Positions 27,984 to 37,010 of a DNA stretch of 64,000 nt are shown here, piece by piece (within the stretch, counting starts at the first letter, position 1; each line of letters starts with the position of its first letter). The stretch lies in NCBI RefSeq assembly GCF_001579945.1, contig NZ_CP011971.1, positions 62,001 to 126,000 on the forward strand. The letters run 5' to 3'. The notes below the pieces were generated by a model. That model was not told the origin of the DNA, ran no database searches, and saw only the letters and a list, made by a program, of their open reading frames with translations. The DNA is from Steroidobacter denitrificans. Lineage in GTDB: Bacteria; Pseudomonadota; Gammaproteobacteria; Steroidobacterales; Steroidobacteraceae. The position numbers and the translations under genes were made by a program.

Positions 27984-28859
27984 ATGGGTATTTGTGACGG
28001 ACGTACCGTAATCATCACCGGCGCCGGCGGCGGCCTGGGCCGTGCCTATGCGCTGGCGTTCGCGGCCGAGGGCGCCAGCGTCGTCGTCAACGATATCCGG
28101 CGCGATGCGGCGGAAGCGGTGGTCGCACAGATCGTGGCCGCCGGCGGTCGAGCGTTGGCCGATAGCGGTGACATTACGACCTTCGTTGGCGCGCAGGGGA
28201 TCGTCGACGCCGCGCTGTCGGCGTTCGGCGAGGTGCATGTACTGGTCAACAATGCCGGTGTATTGCGCGATCGCATGTTCCTGTCGCTCAGCGAAGATGA
28301 CTGGGACACCGTGATGCGTGTGCATCTGAAGGGACACTTTTGCCTCGCCAGTGTGCTCGGCCGGCGGTGGCGGGATGCGAGCAAGGCGGGTAAACCGCTC
28401 GATGCACGCATCATCAATACCAGCTCCGGTGCGGGTTTGCAGGGTTCGGTGGCGCAGAGCAATTATTCGGCTGCCAAGGGCGGCATCGCTGCACTGACAC
28501 TGGTGCAGGCCGTGGAACTGAAGCGCTATGGCATCACCGTCAACAGCCTGGCGCCGGCGGCGCGCACGGCGATGACCGAGGGGGCGATGCCCGAGATGGT
28601 GAAAAAACCAGCCAGCGGCTTCGACGTCTGGGATCCGATGAATGTCGCCGCGATCGTCGTCTGGCTCGGCAGCCCGCTGTCGGCGCATGTCAGCGGGCAT
28701 TGTTTCGAGGCCAAGGGTGGAGAACTGTCGATCGCCGAGGGCTGGCACACCGGCAAGATCACCGACAAGGGCGCTCGCTGGGAGCCGGCGGAGCTGACCG
28801 CGGTCATCGATAAGCTCATCGCCGAAGGCAAGCCGGCGCAACCGGTGTACGGCAGCTAG
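27984..28859 (+). CDS. SDR of the multifunctional-enzyme hydroxyacyl-CoA dehydrogenase type
   Basis: 291 residues. TGAGGGLGRAYALAFAAEG at about residues 12-30, NNAGVLRDRMF near 88-98, catalytic Ser and NYSAAKGG. The layout and GGGLG motif match the (3R)-hydroxyacyl-CoA dehydrogenase domain of peroxisomal multifunctional enzymes and an SDR carried by mycobacterial steroid clusters. It probably oxidises a hydroxyacyl-CoA made by a hydratase in this operon. It starts 6 bases after the thiolase stop. It differs from the IpdF-like SDR at 31178. Confidence 0.83.
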   Translation: MGICDGRTVIITGAGGGLGRAYALAFAAEGASVVVNDIRRDAAEAVVAQIVAAGGRALADSGDITTFVGAQGIVDAALSAFGEVHVLVNNAGVLRDRMFLSLSEDDWDTVMRVHLKGHFCLASVLGRRWRDASKAGKPLDARIINTSSGAGLQGSVAQSNYSAAKGGIAALTLVQAVELKRYGITVNSLAPAARTAMTEGAMPEMVKKPASGFDVWDPMNVAAIVVWLGSPLSAHVSGHCFEAKGGELSIAEGWHTGKITDKGARWEPAELTAVIDKLIAEGKPAQPVYGS

Positions 28860-28868
28860 GCGCGCGGC

Positions 28869-29987
28869 ATGGATCTGAGGCTTACCGAAGAGCAGCGTCA
28901 GATCGCGCAGTCCGTGGAGCAGCTGTTGGCGCGGGCGAGCGACTCGACGCGCATGCGTCACGCGGCCTTCGATGGCGGCGGTTTCGACGCCGAACTATGG
29001 GCGCAGCTTGGCGAACTCGGAGCGTGCGGGCTGCATATCCCCGAGGCGCATGGCGGTCTGGGTCTGGGCGCCACGGAGCTGGCGTTGGTCGCAGAGGCGC
29101 TCGGCCGTCGGCTGGCCTGCGTTCCTTGGCTGGAGAGTCTCGTCCTGGCCGGCACGACCCTCATGTCTGTCGGCGAGGAGATCGTTGCGGCACGCTGGCT
29201 GCCGTCGCTGGCCAGCGGCGAGCAGGTGTTGACGCTGGCTACCGGCCTGCTGGAGAACGCGCCACCGGCGGTACGACGCGAGGGTGAGTGCTGGCAACTC
29301 GATGGCCTGCTGCCGGCCGTGCCGGCGGCGATGGCGGCGCACTGGCTGCTGCTGTCCGCGCAGGCCGGGCAAGAGCGGCTGCTGCTGGCCGTCGATCTGG
29401 ATGCGCCCGGCGTGAGCCGGCGCCCGAGAGCCAATTATGACGCCACGCGGCCGGTCGCAGAAGTGCGCTTGCAGGGCGTGCAGGTACGCAACAGCGAATG
29501 CCTGGCCAGCGGTGCGGCGGTCGATCGTGCGCTTGAACAGGGCCGGCGGCTGGCGGCTGTCGTGCTGGCCGCCGAGCAAGTCGGTGTGGCGCAACAATGT
29601 CTGGATATGACTGTCGCCTACCTGGGAGAGCGCGTGCAGTTTGGTAAGCCGCTGGCAACCTTCCAGGCGCTCAAGCATCGCTGCGCGACCATGATGGTGG
29701 CGGTGGAACTGGCACGCTCGGCGGTGCAGGGTGCCGCCCATGGGTTGGATGGCCAGCCGGATGAGACGCGCATGCTGCGTCTTGCCACCATGGCCTGCAG
29801 CCTGGCCGACGATGCGGCGCAGTACTGCACCCAGGAGGCGATCCAGCTGCATGGCGGTGTCGGCTTCACCTGGGAGTACGATCCGCATCTGTATTTCAAG
29901 CGTGCACAGGCAGCCCGTGCCTGGCTCACGCCACCGGCATGGCGCGAGCGGCTGGCCGCTGCGTTGTTGGACGAGGCTGTCGCATGA
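28869..29987 (+). CDS. Acyl-CoA dehydrogenase, small-type subunit
   Basis: 372 residues. N-terminal MDLRLTEEQRQIAQSVEQLL, the IPEAHGGLGLGATELALVAEALG stretch, and the flavin-contact IQLHGGVGFTWEYDPHLYFKRA (about 324-345) identify a small-type ACAD subunit. It lacks the C-terminal EIQ motif and pairs with the next gene, which starts inside its stop codon. Together they should form a second alpha/beta ACAD. FadE-type enzymes in this location act on CoA esters of the HIP skeleton. Confidence 0.82.
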   Translation: MDLRLTEEQRQIAQSVEQLLARASDSTRMRHAAFDGGGFDAELWAQLGELGACGLHIPEAHGGLGLGATELALVAEALGRRLACVPWLESLVLAGTTLMSVGEEIVAARWLPSLASGEQVLTLATGLLENAPPAVRREGECWQLDGLLPAVPAAMAAHWLLLSAQAGQERLLLAVDLDAPGVSRRPRANYDATRPVAEVRLQGVQVRNSECLASGAAVDRALEQGRRLAAVVLAAEQVGVAQQCLDMTVAYLGERVQFGKPLATFQALKHRCATMMVAVELARSAVQGAAHGLDGQPDETRMLRLATMACSLADDAAQYCTQEAIQLHGGVGFTWEYDPHLYFKRAQAARAWLTPPAWRERLAAALLDEAVA

Positions 29988-31153
29988 CGGACATCGGTCA
30001 CAAGGCGTTTCGCGCCGAGGTGCTCGCCTGGATGCAGGCGCATCTGCAAGGCGAGTTCGAACCGTTGCGCGGTCGCGGTGGACTGGGCGACGCCGGTTAC
30101 GATCCCGAGCTTGCCAAGCGCTGGGAGCAGCAGCTCGCACAGGGTGGCTGGGTGGGCATCGGTTGGCCCAGACAGCATGGTGGGCGTGAGTTGCCATTAT
30201 CTCAGCAGGTGGCATTTCACGAAGAATACGTGCGCGCCGGCGGTCCGGGACGCCTTGGGCATATCGGCGAGACCTTGCTGGCGCCCACGCTGATGGCGTT
30301 CGGTACGCCGGCACAGCAGCAGCGCTTCCTGCCCGGTATTCGCTCGGGCACGCAGTACTGGGCCCAGGGCTATTCCGAGCCGAGTGCCGGTTCTGATCTG
30401 GCAAATGTGCAGACTCGCGCCCGCCTCGACGGTGATCACTGGGTCATCGACGGCCAGAAGATCTGGACCTCCTGGGCGCACCAATCGGACTGGATTTTCG
30501 TGGTCGCACGCTGCGAGCCCGGCTCACGGCGCCACCATGGCTTGGTGATGTTGCTGGTACCGTTGCGGCAGGTGGGCGTCACGATCCGGCCGATCAGGCA
30601 GATCACCGGCGAGTCGGAATTCAACGAAGTGTTCTTCGACGGTGCGCGCACGGAGGCGTCACTGCATCTGGGAACCCCCGGCGAAGGCTGGAAAGTGGCG
30701 ATGGCGCTGCTCGGCTTCGAGCGCGGGGTGTCGACACTGGGCCAGCAGGCAGGGTTCGAGCGTGAATTGGCGTGTCTCATCGAGGTGGCCCGGCGCAATG
30801 GTGCGGCGCGTGATCCGCTGCTGCGCCAGCGCATCGCACAGGCCGCGGTGACGCTCGATGCGCTGCGCTGCAATGCATTGCGCGTGCTCGCCCAGGACGA
30901 TGCTGGCGCGGGCAGCGCGCCGGTGTCGCGCGAAGCCTATATTGCCAAATATGCCTGGTCGAACTGGCGCCGCGACTTCGGCCGCCTTGCAGCCGACGTG
31001 CTCGGTGCAGCAGCCTTGCTCACCGATGAGGATCCGTTGACACAAAAACTGCAGCGGATCTGGTTGTTCAGCCGTTCCGATACGATCTACGCGGGCACCA
31101 ACGAGATCCAGCTCAACTTGATCGCCGAGCGCGCGCTCGGCATGCCACGCTGA
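29984..31153 (+). CDS. Acyl-CoA dehydrogenase, large-type subunit
   Basis: 389 residues from the ATG at 29984, overlapping the preceding stop (ATGA). Conserved elements are GWPRQHGGRELPLSQQ, YSEPSAGSDLANV, KIWTSWAHQSDWIF and YAGTNEIQLNLIAERALG. Ala occupies the medium-chain catalytic Glu position (YAGT), as in its paralogue at 24566. FadE30-like members begin ring B/C-D acyl chain oxidation on HIP-CoA, so that is a plausible role. Substrate is not determined by sequence. Confidence 0.83.
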   Translation: MTDIGHKAFRAEVLAWMQAHLQGEFEPLRGRGGLGDAGYDPELAKRWEQQLAQGGWVGIGWPRQHGGRELPLSQQVAFHEEYVRAGGPGRLGHIGETLLAPTLMAFGTPAQQQRFLPGIRSGTQYWAQGYSEPSAGSDLANVQTRARLDGDHWVIDGQKIWTSWAHQSDWIFVVARCEPGSRRHHGLVMLLVPLRQVGVTIRPIRQITGESEFNEVFFDGARTEASLHLGTPGEGWKVAMALLGFERGVSTLGQQAGFERELACLIEVARRNGAARDPLLRQRIAQAAVTLDALRCNALRVLAQDDAGAGSAPVSREAYIAKYAWSNWRRDFGRLAADVLGAAALLTDEDPLTQKLQRIWLFSRSDTIYAGTNEIQLNLIAERALGMPR

Positions 31154-31177
31154 CGGCGAAATCATTTTGGAAAACCC

Positions 31178-31963
31178 ATGAGACCACCTCCTGAGTATGT
31201 ACCCGCGCATGCATTGCTGCGCGACAAGACCGTGCTGGTGACCGCTGCGGCCGGTGCTGGAATCGGCTTTGCGGCCGCGAAACGATGCGCCGAAGAAAAC
31301 TGCCGGGCCTTGGTCATCAGCGACACTCATGAACGCCGGCTCGCCGAGGCCGTGGCCGCGATTCGCAAGGAGACAGGACTGGAGGCCGTGTATGGTCAGC
31401 TCTGCGATATTTCCCAGGAGGAGCAGGTCCAGGGGCTGTTCGAGTTCGCCGCAGCCAGGCTTGGCGGAGTCGATGTGTTGATCAACAACGCGGGTCTGGG
31501 CACTAGCAAAAGCATCGTCGAGATGCAGGATGAGGAGTGGGCCAAGGTCATCGATGTCACGCTGACCGGCACGTTCCGCATGATCCGGGCAGCGCTCAAG
31601 GTCATGCGCCCGCGCGGACGCGGTGTGATCGTCAACAATGCCTCGGTGCTCGGCTGGCGCGCCCAGGCCGAACAGGCTCACTATGCGGCCGCCAAGGCGG
31701 GTGTGATGGCGTTGACGCGCTGTGCGGCCATCGAGGCCGCAGAGTTCGGGATACGGGTCAATGCCGTGGCGCCGTCGATCGCCATCCATGCCTTCCTGCG
31801 CAAATCCGCATCGGATGAATTGCTTTCCCAACTAGTGGCTCGTGAGGCTTTCGGGCGCGGCGCCGAACCCTGGGAAGTGGCCAACGTGATGGTCTTTCTG
31901 GCCAGCGACTATTCGTCTTACATGACTGGCGAGGTGGTCTCGGTCAGCTCGCAGCGTGCCTGA
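31178..31963 (+). CDS. ipdF: SDR, IpdF-like hydroxy-HIP-CoA dehydrogenase
   Basis: 261 residues. The nucleotide motif is the unusual TAAAGAGIG rather than TGxxxGIG, as in mycobacterial IpdF (TAAAGTGIG as I recall it). Shared segments are NNAGLG, VNNASVLGWRAQ, HYAAAKAGVMALTRC and FLASDYSSYMTGEV. IpdF oxidises the 5-hydroxyl of the HIP-CoA-derived intermediate to a ketone, which makes ring cleavage by EchA20 possible. This is one of the strongest markers that the operon is a steroid ring C/D degradation operon. Confidence 0.88.
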   Translation: MRPPPEYVPAHALLRDKTVLVTAAAGAGIGFAAAKRCAEENCRALVISDTHERRLAEAVAAIRKETGLEAVYGQLCDISQEEQVQGLFEFAAARLGGVDVLINNAGLGTSKSIVEMQDEEWAKVIDVTLTGTFRMIRAALKVMRPRGRGVIVNNASVLGWRAQAEQAHYAAAKAGVMALTRCAAIEAAEFGIRVNAVAPSIAIHAFLRKSASDELLSQLVAREAFGRGAEPWEVANVMVFLASDYSSYMTGEVVSVSSQRA

Positions 31964-31977
31964 GGAGTAAAGCGGCG

Positions 31978-32436
31978 ATGACGCAGCTGTTCGATTCGGT
32001 GGCGGGTGTACTTGCGGCAGTGGGCCGTGATCTGGGTGTCACCGAATGGATGACGCTCACTCAGGAGCGCATCAACCGTTTCGCGGATGCTACCGACGAT
32101 CATCAATGGATTCACGTGGACGAGGCGCGGGCGGCCGAAGGTCCGTTCGGCGGCTGTGTGGCGCACGGCTACCTGACGCTGAGTCTTGCCAACAAATTCC
32201 TGCCGGAACTGGTAGCGTACGAGGGCTTGAAGATGGGCGTCAACTATGGCTGCGAGCGGGTACGGTTTCCTGCCCCCGTGCGGGCCGGATCGCGCATCCG
32301 CGGTCGCGGTGAGGTGGTTGCCGCCGAGAAGGTCAAGGGCGATGGTGTGCAGGTCATCATCCGCATCACGGTCGAGATCGAAGGCGGCGACAAGCCCGCC
32401 TGCGTCGTCGATACGATCAGCCGATTATATTTTTGA
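31978..32436 (+). CDS. MaoC-family (R)-specific enoyl-CoA hydratase
   Basis: 152 residues, a single hot-dog domain. The hydratase-2 motif reads FADATDDHQWIHVDEARA (about 36-53) with Asp and His in the expected places, and GGCVAHGYLTLSLANKF follows. It should hydrate enoyl-CoA intermediates, complementing the SDRs that oxidise the resulting alcohols. It is 14 bases after ipdF in the same operon. The final stop is near 32436; about 90 bases separate it from the next gene. Confidence 0.83.
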   Translation: MTQLFDSVAGVLAAVGRDLGVTEWMTLTQERINRFADATDDHQWIHVDEARAAEGPFGGCVAHGYLTLSLANKFLPELVAYEGLKMGVNYGCERVRFPAPVRAGSRIRGRGEVVAAEKVKGDGVQVIIRITVEIEGGDKPACVVDTISRLYF

Positions 32437-32524
32437 TGCATGCGCCCGAGGAAACCAAGGCATCGAAAGCCAAGATCCACGCCTGCGTGAACAAGGAGAT
32501 CAGCATGCCGGGAATGACTCGCGT

Positions 32525-33544
32525 ATGACATCGCTCACTTTTCCGTTCAAGGCGCCCGCCTGCAATGGCGAGTTGATCGACGTCGTGCCGGGCTGCATCA
32601 AGTGGCTGCGCATGCCGCTGCCGATGGCCCTCGACCACATCAATCTCTATTTGGTGCGCGACGGCGAAGGCTGGCGCATGATCGACACCGGCTTCGATAC
32701 CGCCGCCACGCGTGAGCTGTGGACGCGGATCCTGCCCCGCCTGGATGCACCGATCACCGGCATCGTCTGTACGCATCATCACGGTGATCATTGCGGCTTG
32801 GCGGGCTGGCTGACGGAGAAGCTGCGCGTGCCGCTGTACATGAGCCGTGCCGAATATTTCGCCATGCGCCTGGTGCACGACACGTCCTTCGATTCATGGG
32901 AAGAACGGACTTACTTCAGACATGCCGGTATGAGCGAGGCACAAGTGGCCGAGTTGCCGCAGGCCTTGCAGCTGTTCGCCCTGGCATCCCCCCCGGCGCG
33001 GGCCTATCGACGGCTGCGCGAGGGTGAAACCTTGGTCATCGGCAGCCACCAGTGGCAGTTGCGCGGCGGCGAAGGCCATTCACCCGAACATATCTCGCTT
33101 TATTGCAGCGAACTTGGCGTTTTGCTCAGTGGTGACCAACTGCTCGGGCGTATCAGTCCCAATGTCGGCGTGCTGCCTTTCGAGCCCGAGGCCAACCCGC
33201 TGAAGGATTGGCTGATCTCCCTGGAGCACATCGGCGAGTTGCCGGAGGAGACGCTGGTGCTGCCGGCGCACGAACTGCCTTTCTATGGTCTGCGAACCCG
33301 GGCGCGTGAGCTGCAGCAGCATCATTTCAGGGTACTCGAGCGCGTGTTGACTCATTGTGCAGAGCGACCCGATACGGCCTACGGTCTGTCGCAGCGGCTA
33401 TTCCCCGGCCGATCCGCGGCGCTGGAGAATATCCTGGCCGTCGGTGAGACCATGGCGCATCTGGCTTATCTGCTCAAGCAGTGTCGCGTGCAGCGTATCT
33501 TGACTGCCCAGGACAGCTACCGGTACCAGGTTTGCGGTATCTGA
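32525..33544 (+). CDS. Metallo-beta-lactamase-fold hydrolase
   Basis: 339 residues from the ATG at 32525. The full metal motif CTHHHGDHCG lies at about residues 81-90 (HxHxDH intact). GGEGHSPEHISLY and LLSGDQLLGRISPN are further fold signatures. This is unlike the paralogue at 14876, which has lost one His. Members hydrolyse thioesters or lactones; a thioesterase or CoA-ester hydrolase role in this operon is plausible. Its 3' end is 17 bases from the convergent amidohydrolase. Confidence 0.82.
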   Translation: MTSLTFPFKAPACNGELIDVVPGCIKWLRMPLPMALDHINLYLVRDGEGWRMIDTGFDTAATRELWTRILPRLDAPITGIVCTHHHGDHCGLAGWLTEKLRVPLYMSRAEYFAMRLVHDTSFDSWEERTYFRHAGMSEAQVAELPQALQLFALASPPARAYRRLREGETLVIGSHQWQLRGGEGHSPEHISLYCSELGVLLSGDQLLGRISPNVGVLPFEPEANPLKDWLISLEHIGELPEETLVLPAHELPFYGLRTRARELQQHHFRVLERVLTHCAERPDTAYGLSQRLFPGRSAALENILAVGETMAHLAYLLKQCRVQRILTAQDSYRYQVCGI

Positions 33545-33561
33545 GTCCTCGTCTCGATGAG

Positions 33562-34971
33562 CTAACCCTGCCATATCAGGTGTCCAGCCCGTATCGTTGC
33601 GATCACGCGTGTCGCTGCGAGATTTTTTTTGGCTACGGTCCAGGGTCGATCCAGTACGCAAAAATCGGCGGTCGAGCCTGGCGCAATCCGGTGGCCGCCA
33701 CTTCCGGGTGCGAGTGGATCGCCGCTGAAGAGCGATAACGCCTCCTCCGGAGAAAGGGCTTCGTCCTCACCGAGCATTTTGCCGCCCAGGGTTCGACGAT
33801 CGACGGCAGCCTGCATGGCGAGCCAGGGATTCGGCTCACCGAGCGGCGCGTCCGTACCGGCGGCGAGGTGAATGCCGGCATCGATGAATCCGCGTCCGCG
33901 ATATAGCCAGGCTCGATCACGGGCGGGGACATCCGTCAGGTAGGTATCGCCGCGCTCGCGAATGAAGTTTGGTTGTGTCACCACCGTAAGCCCCTGGTCG
34001 GCCAGCAGCGCAATGACCTCCGGTGGCGCGATCGAGGCGTGCTCGATGCGATCCCCTGGCCGGCTGCCGACCTCGGCGAAGGCTGTGCTTGCAAAGACAA
34101 CTTCGGTTTCAGTGACGCAATGTATTGCCACCGCCCGGTCGGCTGCGTGGCTGTGCGCAATCGAGGCGAATAATTGCTCGACGGTAGGCAGGGCGGCTTC
34201 GCGCAGGTAGATTTTCGTCGGGCCGCGTTGGACGAACGCCGTGGACTGTGCTGCATCCAGGCTGGCATCGCCCATCACGATGAGTCGCTGTAATAATTCA
34301 TCGCGGGCCACGATGTCGATGAAATGCTCATAATCGCACCACGTGTTGCGTGCACTGGCATCCGTTACGCCGGTGATCCCATAACTCGCCAACAGGGTGC
34401 TGGCGCGGCGCAGTGACGGTGCTCGTCCGCCGAGCCGGTCACGAAGCCACAGGTCCGCATCGAGGATGCGGCCGGTTGCCAATTCGGCGGCGGGCGGCGC
34501 CTGCCTCAGGGTCGTTGCCGTGGATGAGGAACACAGGCGTTCCAGGCCAGGGGAATTGATGATCCACAGACGGCCGGAGCGGTGTTGTACCCGCACGGGG
34601 CGCGATGGCACCACGCGATCCAGCCAGTCGCGATCGATTTCCCCGGCGACCGACTCGTGATAGCCGATGCCGCGAATCCAGTCCTGACCCGGCTCGATCG
34701 GAATGGCTGCATGCTCAACAAGCCGATGCTCGAGTTCCTGCGCGGTCGACACATGCGGCGGTCCGCAGCGCAGCGATTCCAGTGAAGTGGCTAGCGCCAT
34801 CAGGTGAAGATGATGATCGTGCAGTCCGGGCAGCAGTACACCGCCGCCGGCATCGAGCAGAATTTCGCCTGGACGGGGCGGTAGGTGTGTTTCGATTGCC
34901 GCTACGGATGGCCCCTCGATACGCAGATCCACAAGGGTGCCGTCTTGCAGGGTCGCATTGTGTATCAGCAT
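33562..34971 (-). CDS. Amidohydrolase family protein (YtcJ-like)
   Basis: 469 residues from the ATG at 34971. The TIM-barrel amidohydrolase hallmark GLHDHHLHLMAL (about residues 49-60) shows the HxH-type metal motif, with IHCVTETEVVF, RIEHASIAPPEV and LAAGTDAPLGEPNPW as later ligand regions. Family members hydrolyse amide, ester or ring C-N bonds, some on cyclic ureas. Role in steroid catabolism is unclear. Its start overlaps the end of the upstream CoA-transferase gene by 7 bases. Confidence 0.78.
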   Translation of the reverse strand: MLIHNATLQDGTLVDLRIEGPSVAAIETHLPPRPGEILLDAGGGVLLPGLHDHHLHLMALATSLESLRCGPPHVSTAQELEHRLVEHAAIPIEPGQDWIRGIGYHESVAGEIDRDWLDRVVPSRPVRVQHRSGRLWIINSPGLERLCSSSTATTLRQAPPAAELATGRILDADLWLRDRLGGRAPSLRRASTLLASYGITGVTDASARNTWCDYEHFIDIVARDELLQRLIVMGDASLDAAQSTAFVQRGPTKIYLREAALPTVEQLFASIAHSHAADRAVAIHCVTETEVVFASTAFAEVGSRPGDRIEHASIAPPEVIALLADQGLTVVTQPNFIRERGDTYLTDVPARDRAWLYRGRGFIDAGIHLAAGTDAPLGEPNPWLAMQAAVDRRTLGGKMLGEDEALSPEEALSLFSGDPLAPGSGGHRIAPGSTADFCVLDRPWTVAKKNLAATRVIATIRAGHLIWQG

Positions 34972-36419
34972 GAGCGGTCCCACCCGCCGAGCGCGGTATC
35001 GGTGTCGGCTCCGAGGTCGCGCGCGCGATCGGCGGCGCGTCGTGCGGCCGGCGGAGTAGCGTCCAGACCGTGTGCCCTGGCGATCTGTGTCCAGGACTTC
35101 CAGCGCTCGCGCAAAACTTCCCGATCTGCAGGCATCGAATAGGAGATGCAATGTGCAACGACGTCGCGCAGGGGGAGCGATAGCAGGCGGCCGCCCCCGC
35201 CTTGATGGCTGGCCAGCGCCGCCAATGCCGCGTGCATGCCGGCGAGCGGGTCGGCGATGGCGTCGCCGCAGATCAACGGCAGTCCGGTCATCTCGTACAT
35301 CATGGCGGAAAGCCCGGCAGCGACACCGGCATCATCGCCGAAGGCCGTCCAGTAGGCTTCCGGCTCATCACGACCGTAGCCGGTGATGCTGATCCAGGTG
35401 AGTCCGCCGCGCCGGGCGATACAGTCCTCGGCGATCACGCCGAGTTGGCGCAGCCCGCGCGGTCGCGAAGCCTCGATGACCACATCGGCCCAGTCGATCA
35501 ATTCCTGCAGACGCGCGATGCCCGGTCCGTCGAAATTAACAGCGACGCTGCGCTTGCCGCCATTGAGCAGATCGTAGAATTCCGCAGGCCCGCCGCGGGC
35601 GCCGTCGGGCCGCGCCAGGCTCTCGACCTTGATGACCTGTGCGCCTAGTATCTGCAACAGGTGCGAGCACAGCGGTCCCGCCCACAGCGATGATAGATCC
35701 ACGACGCGCATCGGACCGCGGCGCTCCATGGATGAAGTCGGCGGGCCGCACCGTGTCGCGATATACCATGATCCTGTCGACGGGGTAGGTGGGGCCGAGA
35801 CGCAGGCAGCCAGGCCGAGCAATCGTGCGCGCTCCACCAGTGCGACGGTGCGGCGCGATGCCACTGCGGCGATCACGGCCTCCCAGGTACCGCTATGTTC
35901 GTCTTCGAGCCAGGCGGGCACACTGTCCCAGTCGGCTTCGCGCGTCAGGTTGATAGCGAGCCAGCCGTCGGATGTCTGCAGCAAATGGCAGCTTCCACCG
36001 GGTGAGACAGAGCCATTGCGGCGAAGTCCTGCGATGGCGGCTCGTTCTCCCAGTAGTGCCGAACCGACCGGAAGCGTGTCGGCTGAAAGAGCATCGGCCA
36101 AAGGACTATCGACATGGCTGGCAACAGCGATGCAGCGCAACGCCTTGAGCGTTCCGTCCGCACAGCTTGCCAACGGGACTGGGCACATCTGCGCCGGACC
36201 GTCAGCCGTTCCGGTGAGAGACATCAGTCCGCTGCGTGCCCATGCGATCGCGGGGTCTGTATCCTCGGGGCCCGAGGATGCCTCGACGCTGGCTCCCAGT
36301 GACTGAAGCAATACCCGCGCATAGCCGGTCGCCATGCCGCGCCCCGTCAGGTGCAGTGCCTGGTATGCAAGCGGGCCGCCGGAGTCGTATGCAGCATGAG
36401 GAATCATTATCATCGGCAT
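34965..36419 (-). CDS. CaiB/BaiF CoA-transferase with apparently permuted halves
   Basis: 484 residues. The typical CaiB N-terminal motif MRVVDLSSLWAGPLCSHLLQ with VIKVESLARPDG begins only at about residue 237. The segment before it (about 140-215: HLLQTSDGWLAINL, ADWDSVPAWLEDE) resembles the second domain that normally follows. The catalytic Asp region GDAIADPLAG is present near residue 390. The layout looks like a circular permutation or internal fusion, and I recall similar long proteins in actinobacteria. It should transfer CoA between carboxylates. It starts divergently to the 36690 gene. Confidence 0.72.
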   Translation of the reverse strand: MPMIMIPHAAYDSGGPLAYQALHLTGRGMATGYARVLLQSLGASVEASSGPEDTDPAIAWARSGLMSLTGTADGPAQMCPVPLASCADGTLKALRCIAVASHVDSPLADALSADTLPVGSALLGERAAIAGLRRNGSVSPGGSCHLLQTSDGWLAINLTREADWDSVPAWLEDEHSGTWEAVIAAVASRRTVALVERARLLGLAACVSAPPTPSTGSWYIATRCGPPTSSMERRGPMRVVDLSSLWAGPLCSHLLQILGAQVIKVESLARPDGARGGPAEFYDLLNGGKRSVAVNFDGPGIARLQELIDWADVVIEASRPRGLRQLGVIAEDCIARRGGLTWISITGYGRDEPEAYWTAFGDDAGVAAGLSAMMYEMTGLPLICGDAIADPLAGMHAALAALASHQGGGGRLLSLPLRDVVAHCISYSMPADREVLRERWKSWTQIARAHGLDATPPAARRAADRARDLGADTDTALGGWDRSC

Positions 36420-36689
36420 CTTAGATTATCGGACCGCCTTCGCATTCAGCCAGCAACTCGGCAACGACCCGGCAACGACCCGGACTGCGACCCGGCCGGC
36501 AAGGAACTCAGGCAGTGACATGCCGCCGGAATGATCCGGGAGGCGTCGAGGCAGTCCGGTGTAGTCTGGGTGGACGATGAATGACGTATTATGGCGAGCC
36601 ATAATTAAAGGTCTATATCTGTCGCGCAGCTAGGCTGTGCGGTGAAAGATCAAGGCACCAATGCCTGAATTAAAGCGACGGGAATACAC
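36420..36689. promoter_or_regulatory. Divergent regulatory gap with perfect 18-bp palindrome
   Basis: Divergent region of 270 bases. At 36588-36605 ATTATGGC, GA, GCCATAAT forms a perfect palindrome, 85 bases before the ATG at 36690, in the right place for an operator. A tandem 11-bp repeat CGGCAACGACC occurs at 36459-36469 and 36470-36480. No regulator gene is encoded nearby. Confidence 0.5.
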
Positions 36690-37001
36690 ATGAGGCTGTT
36701 GAAGGCAGGCACACGCGTGAAATGCGCGGTATGCGATACGGAAGTGATGGTGGTGCGCTCGCCGGCCGAGGAGGTGGTGCTGAGCTGCGGAGGGGTGGAG
36801 ATGGTGGCGATGGATGCGCCCAAGAGGGTCGGTGAGCATGTGGCGGCTGAGGCGGGGGAGATGGCGCTGGTGGGCAAGCGTTATGTGGATGCGGGCGATA
36901 CGCTGGAGCTGCTGTGCACGAAGGCGGGCAAGGGTGCGCTGGGGCTTGGGGGTGAGGCCTTGACGGTGAAGCAGGCCAAGCCGCTGCCCTCTTCGGATTA
37001 G
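36690..37001 (+). CDS. Small Cys-containing protein of unknown function
   Basis: 103 residues, not recognised as a named family. It has four Cys: a CxxC pair at 12/15 (KCAVC), Cys33 (LSCGG) and Cys76 (LLCTK), so a small zinc-binding fold is possible. It has no signal peptide. It ends 9 bases before the acyl-CoA synthetase gene and shares its unusual codon use: Val is nearly always GTG and Glu mostly GAG, with more GGG than in neighbouring genes. A specific partner or carrier of the ligase is a guess. Confidence 0.6.
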   Translation: MRLLKAGTRVKCAVCDTEVMVVRSPAEEVVLSCGGVEMVAMDAPKRVGEHVAAEAGEMALVGKRYVDAGDTLELLCTKAGKGALGLGGEALTVKQAKPLPSSD

Positions 37002-37010
37002 GATCAAGCG

